From Mesorhizobium sp. WSM3626 (GTDB lineage: Bacteria > Pseudomonadota > Alphaproteobacteria > Rhizobiales > Rhizobiaceae), in the NCBI RefSeq assembly GCF_000513935.1, contig NZ_AZUY01000041.1:1-55638 (forward strand): a stretch of DNA of 55,638 nt. The letters are read 5' to 3'. The position numbers and the translations under genes were made by a program. Positions 39,776-46,950 of the stretch are shown here, in pieces. Position 1 is the stretch's first letter; every line of letters starts with the position of its first letter. The notes under the pieces are model-generated. The model saw nothing but the letters and a program-made list of their open reading frames with translations, was not told the origin of the DNA and ran no database searches.

Positions 39776-40518
39776 TGGCGCACAAGACAGAAGCGCTGTT
39801 TCGCGACGATGCCTATCTCAGGACGGCTGACGCCACGGTCGTCGCCATCAATGAGCGCGGCGGCATCATCCTCGACCGGACGATCTTTTATGCCACTTCT
39901 GGCGGCCAGCCGGGCGATAGCGGCACGTTGGAGTGTGCCGACGGCAGCCGCATCGAGATCGCCGCCACGATTACAGGCGAAACCAAGGACGAGATCATCC
40001 ACGTGCCGGCGCCGGAGCAGGCAGCACCGGCCGTTGGCGAGCGGGTGAAGCTGGCAATCTTGTGGGAGCGTCGGCATCTGTTGATGCGCATGCACGCTGC
40101 CTGCCACCTGCTCACCGTCGTCTGTCCATTCCCGATCACCGGTGCGGCGGTTTCCGAGGACGACAGCCGTGTCGATTTCGACATTCCGGACGCCAGCTTC
40201 ACCAAGGAAGATGTGACTGCCGGCATGATGGACCTGGTGAGGGCAGATCATCCCATCTTCACCAGGCTGATCAGCGACGAGGAATTGGCCGCCAATCCCG
40301 GCCTGGTGAAATCCAAGAATGTCCGACCGCCCGTTGGCACGGGCAATATCCGCCTCGTCTGCATCGGCGAAAGCGCCTCGGTCGACAGCCAGCCCTGCGG
40401 AGGCACCCATGTGAAGAGCACCGGCGAAATCGGCGAGATCCACATCGGCAAGATCGAGAAGAAGGGCCGGGAGAACAGGCGCTTCCGCATCCGCTTCGGC
40501 CCCATGCCGGCGAACTGA
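39775..40518 (+). CDS. AlaX-like alanyl-tRNA editing protein
   Basis: AlaX proteins hydrolyse mischarged Ser- or Gly-tRNA(Ala) in trans. The ATG at 39775 overlaps the cysK stop; the frame is open to 39556, but only inside cysK. The 247-residue product has the editing-domain motif FYATSGGQPGDSGTL (39-52) and the two zinc half sites His107/His111 (HAACH) and Cys208/His212 (CGGTH). It lacks any catalytic synthetase domain. A 39-nt gap separates it from sseA. Its pairing with cysteine genes is of interest, because cysK consumes a serine derivative. Confidence 0.9.
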   Translation: MAHKTEALFRDDAYLRTADATVVAINERGGIILDRTIFYATSGGQPGDSGTLECADGSRIEIAATITGETKDEIIHVPAPEQAAPAVGERVKLAILWERRHLLMRMHAACHLLTVVCPFPITGAAVSEDDSRVDFDIPDASFTKEDVTAGMMDLVRADHPIFTRLISDEELAANPGLVKSKNVRPPVGTGNIRLVCIGESASVDSQPCGGTHVKSTGEIGEIHIGKIEKKGRENRRFRIRFGPMPAN

Positions 40519-40557
40519 ACAGACAGACACCGTCGAAAGGCGGTAGGAGAAAAAAAG

Positions 40558-41424
40558 ATGGCCGAAGACAGTCCTTTCACCGTCGACGCGGACTGGCTGC
40601 AGGAGCGCTTGGGCCAGCCGGGCCTGACGATTATAGATGCCTCCTGGTATCTGCCGGCGCAAAAACGCGACGCGCGCGCCGAGTATGATGCAGCCCATAT
40701 TCCAAGCGCCCGTTTCCTGGACCAGGATGCCGTCTCGGATCCCGACGCCGCCTTGCCGCATACGCTCGCATCGCCGCAGCATTTCGCCCAGTATGTCGGC
40801 TCGATGGGCGTTTCGGCCGATGACACCATCGTCGTTTATGATGGCCCGGGTTTCTTCTCGGCGCCCCGGGCATGGTGGATGTTCCGCATCATGGGCGTCT
40901 TCCAGACCTATATTCTGGACGGCGGCTTCGACGGCTGGAAGGCATCCGGCCGGCCGGTAACGGCCGAGCCGACCAAGATCGCGCCAAGCGTCTTTCATGC
41001 TGATTTCGATGCCGGTCGCGTCGTCGGTCTGGCCGACGTGCGCCGGATCGTCGATACGAAAGCAAGCCAGATTGCCGACGCCCGGGGACCGGGCCGCTTT
41101 ACCGGTGTCGAGCCCGAGCCCCGCGCTGGCATCCGCTCCGGCCATATGCCGGGCGCGCGCAACATCCCTTATTCGGCGCTTTCCGAAAACGGCAGGCTGC
41201 TGCCGAAAGACCGTTTGCGCAAGGTGATAGAGGACGCCGGTATCGACCTGTCCAAACCAGTGGTCACATCCTGCGGCTCCGGCGTCACCGCCGCGGTGGT
41301 CACGCTGGCGCTGGAGACGCTTGGCCACACCGACAACAGGCTTTATGACGGCTCATGGACCGAATGGGGCGGGCTGTCCGATACACCGGTCGTGACCGGC
41401 CCAGCGACGACCGGCAAGGAATGA
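40558..41424 (+). CDS. sseA: 3-mercaptopyruvate sulfurtransferase (rhodanese family)
   Basis: The enzyme moves sulfur from 3-mercaptopyruvate, a cysteine breakdown product, to an acceptor. The 288-residue product consists of two rhodanese domains (about 1-135 and 150-285). The active Cys239 lies in the loop CGSGVTA, which is diagnostic of mercaptopyruvate rather than thiosulfate sulfurtransferases. Other blocks are ARAEYDAAHIPSARFLDQD and IRSGHMPGARNIPYSAL. The ATG at 40558 follows GGTAGGAGAAAAAAAG. It lies downstream of cysK and the AlaX-like gene; together they look like a small cysteine unit. Confidence 0.94.
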   Translation: MAEDSPFTVDADWLQERLGQPGLTIIDASWYLPAQKRDARAEYDAAHIPSARFLDQDAVSDPDAALPHTLASPQHFAQYVGSMGVSADDTIVVYDGPGFFSAPRAWWMFRIMGVFQTYILDGGFDGWKASGRPVTAEPTKIAPSVFHADFDAGRVVGLADVRRIVDTKASQIADARGPGRFTGVEPEPRAGIRSGHMPGARNIPYSALSENGRLLPKDRLRKVIEDAGIDLSKPVVTSCGSGVTAAVVTLALETLGHTDNRLYDGSWTEWGGLSDTPVVTGPATTGKE

Positions 41425-41428
41425 ATTG

Positions 41429-41992
41429 ATGGAAAACGGCGTGCTGCAGGATATTGAAGTCACGGTGACTTTTCTGGAGATGCATGCCCCACAGGCCGCC
41501 TCGCCACCGGTGCCCTACAACCGCCAGGTCGCACTGCTGAAGACCAGGGATATTCCCTTGCATTTCTACCGCTACCTGATGGACCGGGTGGGGCGCAAAT
41601 GGCACTGGGTGAATGTTCTAAGGCTGAATGACGACGAGCTGTCGGCCGGAATCCACCGCGAGGATCGCGACATCAGGGTGCTCTATCTCGACGGTTCGCC
41701 GGCAGGCTTCTTCGACCTCAAGCCGCATCTGCCCGAGGAAGTCGAACTCGCCTATTTCGGCATGATGGAACACGCCACCGGGCAAGGCATCGGCCGCTGG
41801 TTCCTTGGCTCGGCGATTGCGGCGGCATGGTCGTATGGGCCGAAACGGGTGACGGTGCAGACCTGCACGCTCGACCACCCCGCAGCCCTGCCGCTCTACC
41901 AGAAGCTCGGTTTCAAGCCGGTCGCTCAGAAGAAAGAGGTCGTGCATCCCCTGCCTTTCGCCGAGCGCTCGGCCAGCGTCATGCGGCCGTAA
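41429..41992 (+). CDS. GNAT-family N-acetyltransferase
   Basis: GNAT enzymes transfer an acetyl group from acetyl-CoA. The ATG at 41429 follows CAAGGAATGAATTG only four bases after the sseA stop; a TTG at 41426 is the alternative. The 187-residue product has the acetyl-CoA loop HATGQGIGRWFLGSAIAAA at about residues 114-132, preceded by a beta strand with VELAYFGMM and followed by TCTLDHPAALPLYQKLGFKP. The substrate is not known. The tight spacing suggests co-transcription with sseA. Confidence 0.9.
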   Translation: MENGVLQDIEVTVTFLEMHAPQAASPPVPYNRQVALLKTRDIPLHFYRYLMDRVGRKWHWVNVLRLNDDELSAGIHREDRDIRVLYLDGSPAGFFDLKPHLPEEVELAYFGMMEHATGQGIGRWFLGSAIAAAWSYGPKRVTVQTCTLDHPAALPLYQKLGFKPVAQKKEVVHPLPFAERSASVMRP

Positions 41993-42207
41993 CTCCAGCC
42001 GGAATCTGAACCGCCGCTTCGACGATTTCATCAAGTGATTTGCCGCACTGATTAGCCGGCTTTTGTCTGAAGATGCCGGTGATCCTATCGAAGGTCTACG
42101 GGGGCCGATTCTCACATCGGATCGGTTCCCGGATGCTTGGCGGGAATCGGGTGGGAAGCCCTGTCGTGAGCGGGTAGTTTCCGGTCGATAGCACCGGAGA
42201 TCTTGCC

Positions 42208-42675
42208 ATGACCATCCAGTTCACAGCTCTGCCGACCGAAGATGTAAGGGCCCTGCAGCGCGGCGGCCCCGATGCCTATGGCCAGACGCCCGAGCGGAAA
42301 ATCTCCGACGGTGATGGCATGCCTTGCCGGCATTGCCTTAGGAATATCGCCGCCGGGGATGTCTACCTAATCCTCGCCTACCGGCCATTTCCGAACCCTC
42401 AGCCCTACGCTGAAACAGGGCCGATCTTCCTGCATGCCCAGGAGTGCGAGCGTGCCGCCGGGGCAGGGCTGCCGCCGGAGATTCTCGATAGCCCGGACTA
42501 TATCGTGCGCGGCTATGGCAGCGATGATCGTATCGTCTACGGTAGCGGTGGCGTCATCCCGACCCAAGCAATTGCCGCACGAGCCGAGACCTTGTTCGAG
42601 CGTGAAGACATTGCCTATGTGCATGTCCGCTCGGCGCGGAACAATTGCTACCAGTGCCGTATCGAGCGCGCATGA
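42208..42675 (+). CDS. DUF1203 family protein
   Basis: The 155-residue product shows the DUF1203 pattern: an N-terminal FTALPTEDVRALQRGGPDAY, then PCRHCLRNIAAGDVYLILAY with a CxxC pair (Cys40, Cys43). ETGPIFLHAQECERAAG and YIVRGYGSDDRIVYGSGG follow. Near the end is VRSARNNCYQCRI with a CxxC-like pair. The Cys pairs could bind metal, but no function is established. The start ATG at 42208 lacks a clear ribosome binding site. A 215-nt spacer separates it from the GNAT gene; I see no gene in that spacer. Confidence 0.85.
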   Translation: MTIQFTALPTEDVRALQRGGPDAYGQTPERKISDGDGMPCRHCLRNIAAGDVYLILAYRPFPNPQPYAETGPIFLHAQECERAAGAGLPPEILDSPDYIVRGYGSDDRIVYGSGGVIPTQAIAARAETLFEREDIAYVHVRSARNNCYQCRIERA

Positions 42676-42843
42676 GATGCAACGATTGCCGAAAGAAAGC
42701 TTCTGTCGCACTGCTGTCGCATGGACGCGCTAGAAAGCCGTTGTCGATCGATTGGCCGACCGCGGATGAACCGGCGGCAATCTCGATATCGAGGAAGCGG
42801 GGCTTTGGCTCCGCTTTTTTGTTCTCTGCACCCATCGCTCAAG

Positions 42844-42871
42844 AAAAAACCCGCCGGTTTGAGCCGGCGGG
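42844..42871 (-). terminator. Terminator of ald
   Basis: On the minus strand CCCGCCGG and CCGGCGGG (plus 42864-42871 and 42850-42857) form a perfect 8-bp stem followed by U6. It lies 24 nt after the ald stop. Confidence 0.9.
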
Positions 42872-42895
42872 GACTGAAGGAAGCTTTCGGGTGTA

Positions 42896-44011
42896 TTAAG
42901 CTGCCAGTACTGCCTTCGGCTCGACCAGTTCATAGCCGAGCGCTTCGGCGACCGCGCGGTTGGTGATCTTGCCCTTGTGGACGTTGAGGCCGTTGCGCAG
43001 GTGATGGTCGTCGACCAGGGCCTTCAGGCCCTTGTCGGCGAGCTGCAGGCCATAGTGCAGCGTTGCGTTATTCAGCGCATGGGCCGAAGTGACCGGCACC
43101 GCACCAGGCATGTTGGCGACGCAGTAGTGGATGACACCGTCGACCTCGTAGGTGGGTTCGGCATGGGTGGTCGCGTGCGAGGTCTCGAAGCAGCCGCCTT
43201 GGTCGATGGCGACATCGACCAGTACCGAGCCCTTTTTCATGCCGGACAGCATTTCGCGGGTGACGAGCTTCGGCGCGGCAGCGCCCGGGATGAGCACGGC
43301 GCCGACGACGATGTCGGCCGAGAAGCATTCTTCCTCGAGCGCCTCGACGGTCGAGTAACGGGTGTGGACCCGGCCGTCGAAGAGGTCGTCGAGCTGGCGC
43401 AGACGCGGGATCGAGCGGTCGATGATGGTGACATCTGCGCCAAGGCCGGCGGCCATGCGGGCCGCGTGGAGGCCAACAACGCCGCCGCCGAGCACGGTGA
43501 CCTTGCCGGGCAGCACGCCGGGCACGCCGCCGAGCAGCACGCCGCGGCCGCCATTGGCCTTCTGCAGCGCCGTGGCGCCGGCCTGGATCGACAGGCGGCC
43601 AGCGACTTCCGACATCGGCGCCAGAAGCGGCAGCCCGCCACGATCGTCGGTCACGGTTTCATAGGCAATCGCAGTGACGCCCGAAGCGAGCAGGCCCTTG
43701 GTCTGTTCCGGATCCGGGGCCAGGTGGAGATAGGTGTAGAGGATCTGGCCTTCGCGCAGCTGTACCCACTCGTTGGGCTGCGGCTCCTTGACCTTGACGA
43801 CCATGTCCGACTTGGCGAACACGTCGGCGGCCGTCTTGGCGATGGTGGCGCCGGCGGCGCGATAGGCATTGTCATCGGCGCCGATGCCGGCGCCCGCGCC
43901 GGCCTCGACCAGAACTTCATGGCCATGGGCGACATATTCGCGGACCGAGCCCGGCGTGAGGCCGACACGGTATTCGTGGTTCTTGATTTCCTTGGGGCAG
44001 CCGACGCGCAT
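42896..44011 (-). CDS. ald: Alanine dehydrogenase
   Basis: The enzyme interconverts alanine with pyruvate, ammonia and NADH; in rhizobia it links alanine use with ammonia release. The 371-residue product has the usual length. It begins MRVGCPKEIKNHEYRVGLTP, and the block GILYTYLHLAPDPEQTKGLL carries the catalytic His. The NAD-binding site is VTVLGGGVVGLHAARMAAGL, and GSVLVDVAIDQGGCFETSH carries the catalytic Asp. The ATG follows AGGAGAAGAAA on the minus strand. A divergent Lrp-type gene starts 157 nt away, and repeated TTGCGAA half sites lie between them. Confidence 0.97.
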   Translation of the reverse strand: MRVGCPKEIKNHEYRVGLTPGSVREYVAHGHEVLVEAGAGAGIGADDNAYRAAGATIAKTAADVFAKSDMVVKVKEPQPNEWVQLREGQILYTYLHLAPDPEQTKGLLASGVTAIAYETVTDDRGGLPLLAPMSEVAGRLSIQAGATALQKANGGRGVLLGGVPGVLPGKVTVLGGGVVGLHAARMAAGLGADVTIIDRSIPRLRQLDDLFDGRVHTRYSTVEALEEECFSADIVVGAVLIPGAAAPKLVTREMLSGMKKGSVLVDVAIDQGGCFETSHATTHAEPTYEVDGVIHYCVANMPGAVPVTSAHALNNATLHYGLQLADKGLKALVDDHHLRNGLNVHKGKITNRAVAEALGYELVEPKAVLAA

Positions 44012-44088
44012 TTTCTTCTCCTGATCCGGGCCCTTTTGGGCTCACTCCCTGTGTGGACGCAGTGAACCATGAATCGGCGCGCAGGTGT

Positions 44089-44155
44089 TTGCGAATGCGC
44101 TTGCAGGAGCGCGCGTCCTTCGATAATCGTTGCGAAAAATGTACTGATGTTCGCA
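44089..44155. promoter_or_regulatory. Candidate Lrp-type half sites between ald and its regulator gene
   Basis: TTGCGAA occurs at 44089-44095 and 44130-44136, 41 bp apart, and the inverted form TTCGCA at 44150-44155. The last two form TGCGAA-N13-TTCGCA. Repeated weak half sites at about four helical turns are what an Lrp-type octamer would bind. The link to the adjacent regulator is an inference. Confidence 0.5.
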
Positions 44156-44168
44156 GGAATCACGAAGA

Positions 44169-44642
44169 ATGCCGCTCGACAGGATTGATATCGCCATTCT
44201 GGAGACATTGCAGAAGGATGGCCGGATGCCGAACGCGGCCCTTGCGGAAAAGGTCGGCCTGTCGCAGTCGGCCTGTTCGCGCCGGCTCGACAATCTGGAA
44301 AAATCCGGAACCATTCGCGGTTATCACGCCCGGCTTTCCAATGCAGCCCTTGGCCACCAGATGACGGCGATCGTCCACATATCCCTCTCCGGCCAGTTCG
44401 AGAAGACGCTGTCGGACTTCGAAGCGGCGATCAAACGCTGTCCGAACGTACTGTCGTGCCACCTGATGTCGGGCGAGTACGACTATATCCTGAGGATCGC
44501 GGCGAAGGATCTCGTCGACTACGAGCGCATCCACAAGGAATGGTTGTCGGCGATGCCGCATGTAACAAAGATCAATTCGTCCTTCGCCTTGCGTGAAATC
44601 GTCGACCGAACGGCCATGGGATTGAAGCCGGAAATGGCTTAG
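44169..44642 (+). CDS. Lrp/AsnC-family transcriptional regulator, probable regulator of ald
   Basis: The 157-residue product has an N-terminal winged HTH (about 1-60, with DIAILETLQKDGRMPNAALA and VGLSQSACSRRLDNLEKSG) and a C-terminal RAM/AsnC ligand domain (about 66-150, with VLSCHLMSGEYDYILRIAAK). Divergent Lrp-type genes beside ald activate it in response to alanine in other alphaproteobacteria, where the protein is called AldR. That role is likely but inferred here. The ATG at 44169 has only a weak ribosome binding site (GAATCACGAAG). Confidence 0.9.
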   Translation: MPLDRIDIAILETLQKDGRMPNAALAEKVGLSQSACSRRLDNLEKSGTIRGYHARLSNAALGHQMTAIVHISLSGQFEKTLSDFEAAIKRCPNVLSCHLMSGEYDYILRIAAKDLVDYERIHKEWLSAMPHVTKINSSFALREIVDRTAMGLKPEMA

Positions 44643-44707
44643 AGCCCGACCGAAACCTCGTTCCTATGGCCATCTGAAGGCGTTTTTCTGCCTTCGAAAC
44701 GGGCTCT
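44641..44707. repeat. Nested inverted repeat between the Lrp-type gene and the cyclo-ligase gene
   Basis: AGAGCCCG (44641-44648) pairs with CGGGCTCT (44700-44707), and inside it GAAGGC (44676-44681) pairs with GCCTTC (44690-44695). The outer arms are convergent with both gene ends, so it could act as a terminator. It also resembles small rhizobial palindromic repeats. There is no long T-run. Confidence 0.5.
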
Positions 44708-44710
44708 AAC

Positions 44711-45370
44711 TTATGCCGTGGCAGCCTCCGTCACGATCCGGTCCATGGGGATGTCGTGCCACTGCGGATAGATGGTGGCGATGCGCTGCAATTCGTAGCC
44801 GACGCCGATGACCAGTGGCTTGAACGACATGGCGGCCAGCGTGCGGTCGAAGAAGCCGCCGCCATAGCCCAGCCGATAGCTTGCCGGATCAATGCCGACA
44901 ATGGGCGAGATAACGATGTCCGGCAGCACCGGATCGCCTTCGGCCGGGATCGGGATGTTCCACACACCTTTCTCCAGCCGGTCGCCCGGTTTGTAGGCGC
45001 GAAAGATCAACGGCTGACCCTTTTCGACGACGATGGGCAACGCGGTGCGGCCGCCGTGCGCGTTGATCGACGCCATCCATGGCCGCAAATCCGGCTCGCC
45101 GCGAAACGGCCAGTAGAGGCTGACCATCCGGCCTCCTATGCCACCGATCACGGCGTCGAGGCCTTCCGCGATGCGTTGCGACATTGCCGTTCGCGCATCG
45201 GCGGAAACGGCAAGGCGCGCCGCGATCAGACGCTCACGCTCGGCCTTGCGCCAGCGCCTGACGTCGGTCCAGTCGCTGAGCGGTGCTTGGAACGCGGGAT
45301 CGAGCTCATGCAGGAAGCAGGGCGGCGAGGCATACTGTGCCGGACCCTGTTCGTCATGATCTTTAGCCAT
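44711..45370 (-). CDS. 5-formyltetrahydrofolate cyclo-ligase
   Basis: The enzyme turns 5-formyl-THF into 5,10-methenyl-THF with ATP. The 219-residue product has the family's C-terminal signature YRLGYGGGFFDRTLAAM and the basic N-terminal block DVRRWRKAERERLIAARLAV that starts the canonical domain near residue 36. Before it is an extra segment of about 35 residues with YASPPCFLHELDPAF, not part of the normal fold. The ATG at 45370 is the only in-frame Met early on, so the extension is probably translated. It is divergent from the NADH dehydrogenase gene (163 nt). No 6S RNA-like structure was recognised there. Confidence 0.92.
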   Translation of the reverse strand: MAKDHDEQGPAQYASPPCFLHELDPAFQAPLSDWTDVRRWRKAERERLIAARLAVSADARTAMSQRIAEGLDAVIGGIGGRMVSLYWPFRGEPDLRPWMASINAHGGRTALPIVVEKGQPLIFRAYKPGDRLEKGVWNIPIPAEGDPVLPDIVISPIVGIDPASYRLGYGGGFFDRTLAAMSFKPLVIGVGYELQRIATIYPQWHDIPMDRIVTEAATA

Positions 45371-45533
45371 GCCTCACCTCATCTCGCGTTCGATGACGCT
45401 ATACCTCACGATACGATACAACTTGCGCATTCACGACATGGCACGACGAGTCTCGCGCACTGTCCTGCCATTGTTGCATTGCACAAAATACCTACATCTA
45501 GGCAGGCAATCTTGCCCATCAAGGGTGAATGAA

Positions 45534-46799
45534 ATGAGCGGTGCCAGACACCATGTCGTCGTCGTCGGCGCCGGGTTCGGTGGCCTTGAATTCACCCGCG
45601 CGCTGGCCGGTGCGCCAGTGCGCATCACCATGATCGACAAGCGCAACCATCATCTGTTCCAGCCGCTGCTCTATCAGGTGGCAACCACGGCGCTGGCGAC
45701 CTCGGAGGTTGCCTGGCCGATCCGCCATCTCCTGCGCAAGCGCAAGGATGTGACCACGCTGCTGGCCAATGCCACGGGAGTCGACCGGGCCGGCAAACGT
45801 GTTTTGCTCGACGATGGCAGCACCGTCGCCTACGACACGCTGGTGCTCGCCACCGGCGCGCGCCACGCCTATTTCGGCCATGACGAATGGGAGCCTTTCG
45901 CACCGGGCCTGAAGACATTGGAGGACGCCACCACCATTCGGCGCCGCATTCTTCTGGCCTTCGAGCAGGCGGAGCGGGAACCCGACCCCGCCAGGCGCCA
46001 GGCGCTGCTGACCATTGCCATCGTCGGCGGCGGGCCGACCGGCGTCGAACTTGCCGGAACCATTGCCGAACTGGCGCATGACACGCTGCGCGGCGAATTC
46101 CGCAACATCGATACGCGCCAGACGCGCGTGGTGCTGATCGAGGCCGGCGACCGCATTCTGGCCAATTTCGCGCCGACGCTCTCCGACTATGCCGGGAAGG
46201 CGCTGGAACGGCTTGGTGTTGTGGTCGAGCTTGGCCGGGCCGTCACGCGCTGCGATGCCGAAGGCGTGGTTTTTGGCGACACGGTTCTGCCGGCCCGCAC
46301 GATCCTGTGGGCAGCCGGCGTTGCCGCTTCGCCCGCCGCCGAATGGCTGGGAGCGAAGGCGGACCGAGCCGGCAGGGTATTGGTCGCGCCTGATCTCAGT
46401 GTGCCCGGCAGCCCGGAAATTTTTGTCATCGGCGACGCAGCACTTGTGCTGCGGCCCGACGGACGGCCGGTGCCCGGCGTGGCACCTTCCGCCAAGCAGG
46501 AGGGACGGCATGTTGCCGCGACCGTCAAGGCCAGGCTTGCCGGCGACACGAGCCCGCGGCCTTTCCATTACAAGCATGCCGGTGATCTGGCGACGATCGG
46601 CAAGCGCGCGGCCGCGATCGATTTCGGCAGGATCAAGCTGACCGGCTGGCTCGCCTGGTGGCTCTGGGGCATCGCCCATATCTATTTCCTGATCGGTTTC
46701 CGCAACCGGCTTGCGGTTTCGCTGAGCTGGCTATGGATCTACGTCACAGGCCAGCGCAGCGCCCGGCTGATCACCCAGGGCGACGACGACAAGACCTGA
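45534..46799 (+). CDS. ndh: Type II NADH dehydrogenase (NAD(P)/FAD-dependent oxidoreductase)
   Basis: NDH-2 oxidises NADH and reduces quinone without pumping protons. I chose the ATG at 45534 after AAGGGTGAATGAA; the longer frame to 45369 adds a non-conserved stretch. The 421-residue product has the FAD site VVVVGAGFGGLEFTRAL at residues 8-24, the NAD site IAIVGGGPTGVELAGTI near 160-176, and the second FAD motif EIFVIGDAALV. The C-terminal amphipathic and hydrophobic region (GWLAWWLWGIAHIYFLIGF) probably anchors it to the inner membrane. The Ndh name is likely; a sulfide:quinone role is less so because the redox Cys pairs are missing. Confidence 0.92.
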   Translation: MSGARHHVVVVGAGFGGLEFTRALAGAPVRITMIDKRNHHLFQPLLYQVATTALATSEVAWPIRHLLRKRKDVTTLLANATGVDRAGKRVLLDDGSTVAYDTLVLATGARHAYFGHDEWEPFAPGLKTLEDATTIRRRILLAFEQAEREPDPARRQALLTIAIVGGGPTGVELAGTIAELAHDTLRGEFRNIDTRQTRVVLIEAGDRILANFAPTLSDYAGKALERLGVVVELGRAVTRCDAEGVVFGDTVLPARTILWAAGVAASPAAEWLGAKADRAGRVLVAPDLSVPGSPEIFVIGDAALVLRPDGRPVPGVAPSAKQEGRHVAATVKARLAGDTSPRPFHYKHAGDLATIGKRAAAIDFGRIKLTGWLAWWLWGIAHIYFLIGFRNRLAVSLSWLWIYVTGQRSARLITQGDDDKT

Positions 46800-46950
46800 C
46801 TTTCTTCACCGCGCTTTTCATCCGGCCGTCATCTGTAGCTGATGAATTGGCGTGCCGATGCGCGCGACTTCTTGAGTGGACTTGAGCCGGTTTCGGCGCG
46901 AAGTTCGCTTCGGGGCAGGGCTTGTCAGGTCGTCGAAGTAAGGAGAAAAC

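Noticed and set aside
39667..41328. 553-residue minus-strand open frame across cysK-sseA
   Set aside because: Shadow of three recognised genes with intact active-site motifs on the plus strand.
45371..45533. 6S RNA next to the cyclo-ligase gene, as in many proteobacteria
   Set aside because: The sequence does not form the long, centrally opened hairpin expected; no complementary 5' and 3' arms were found.
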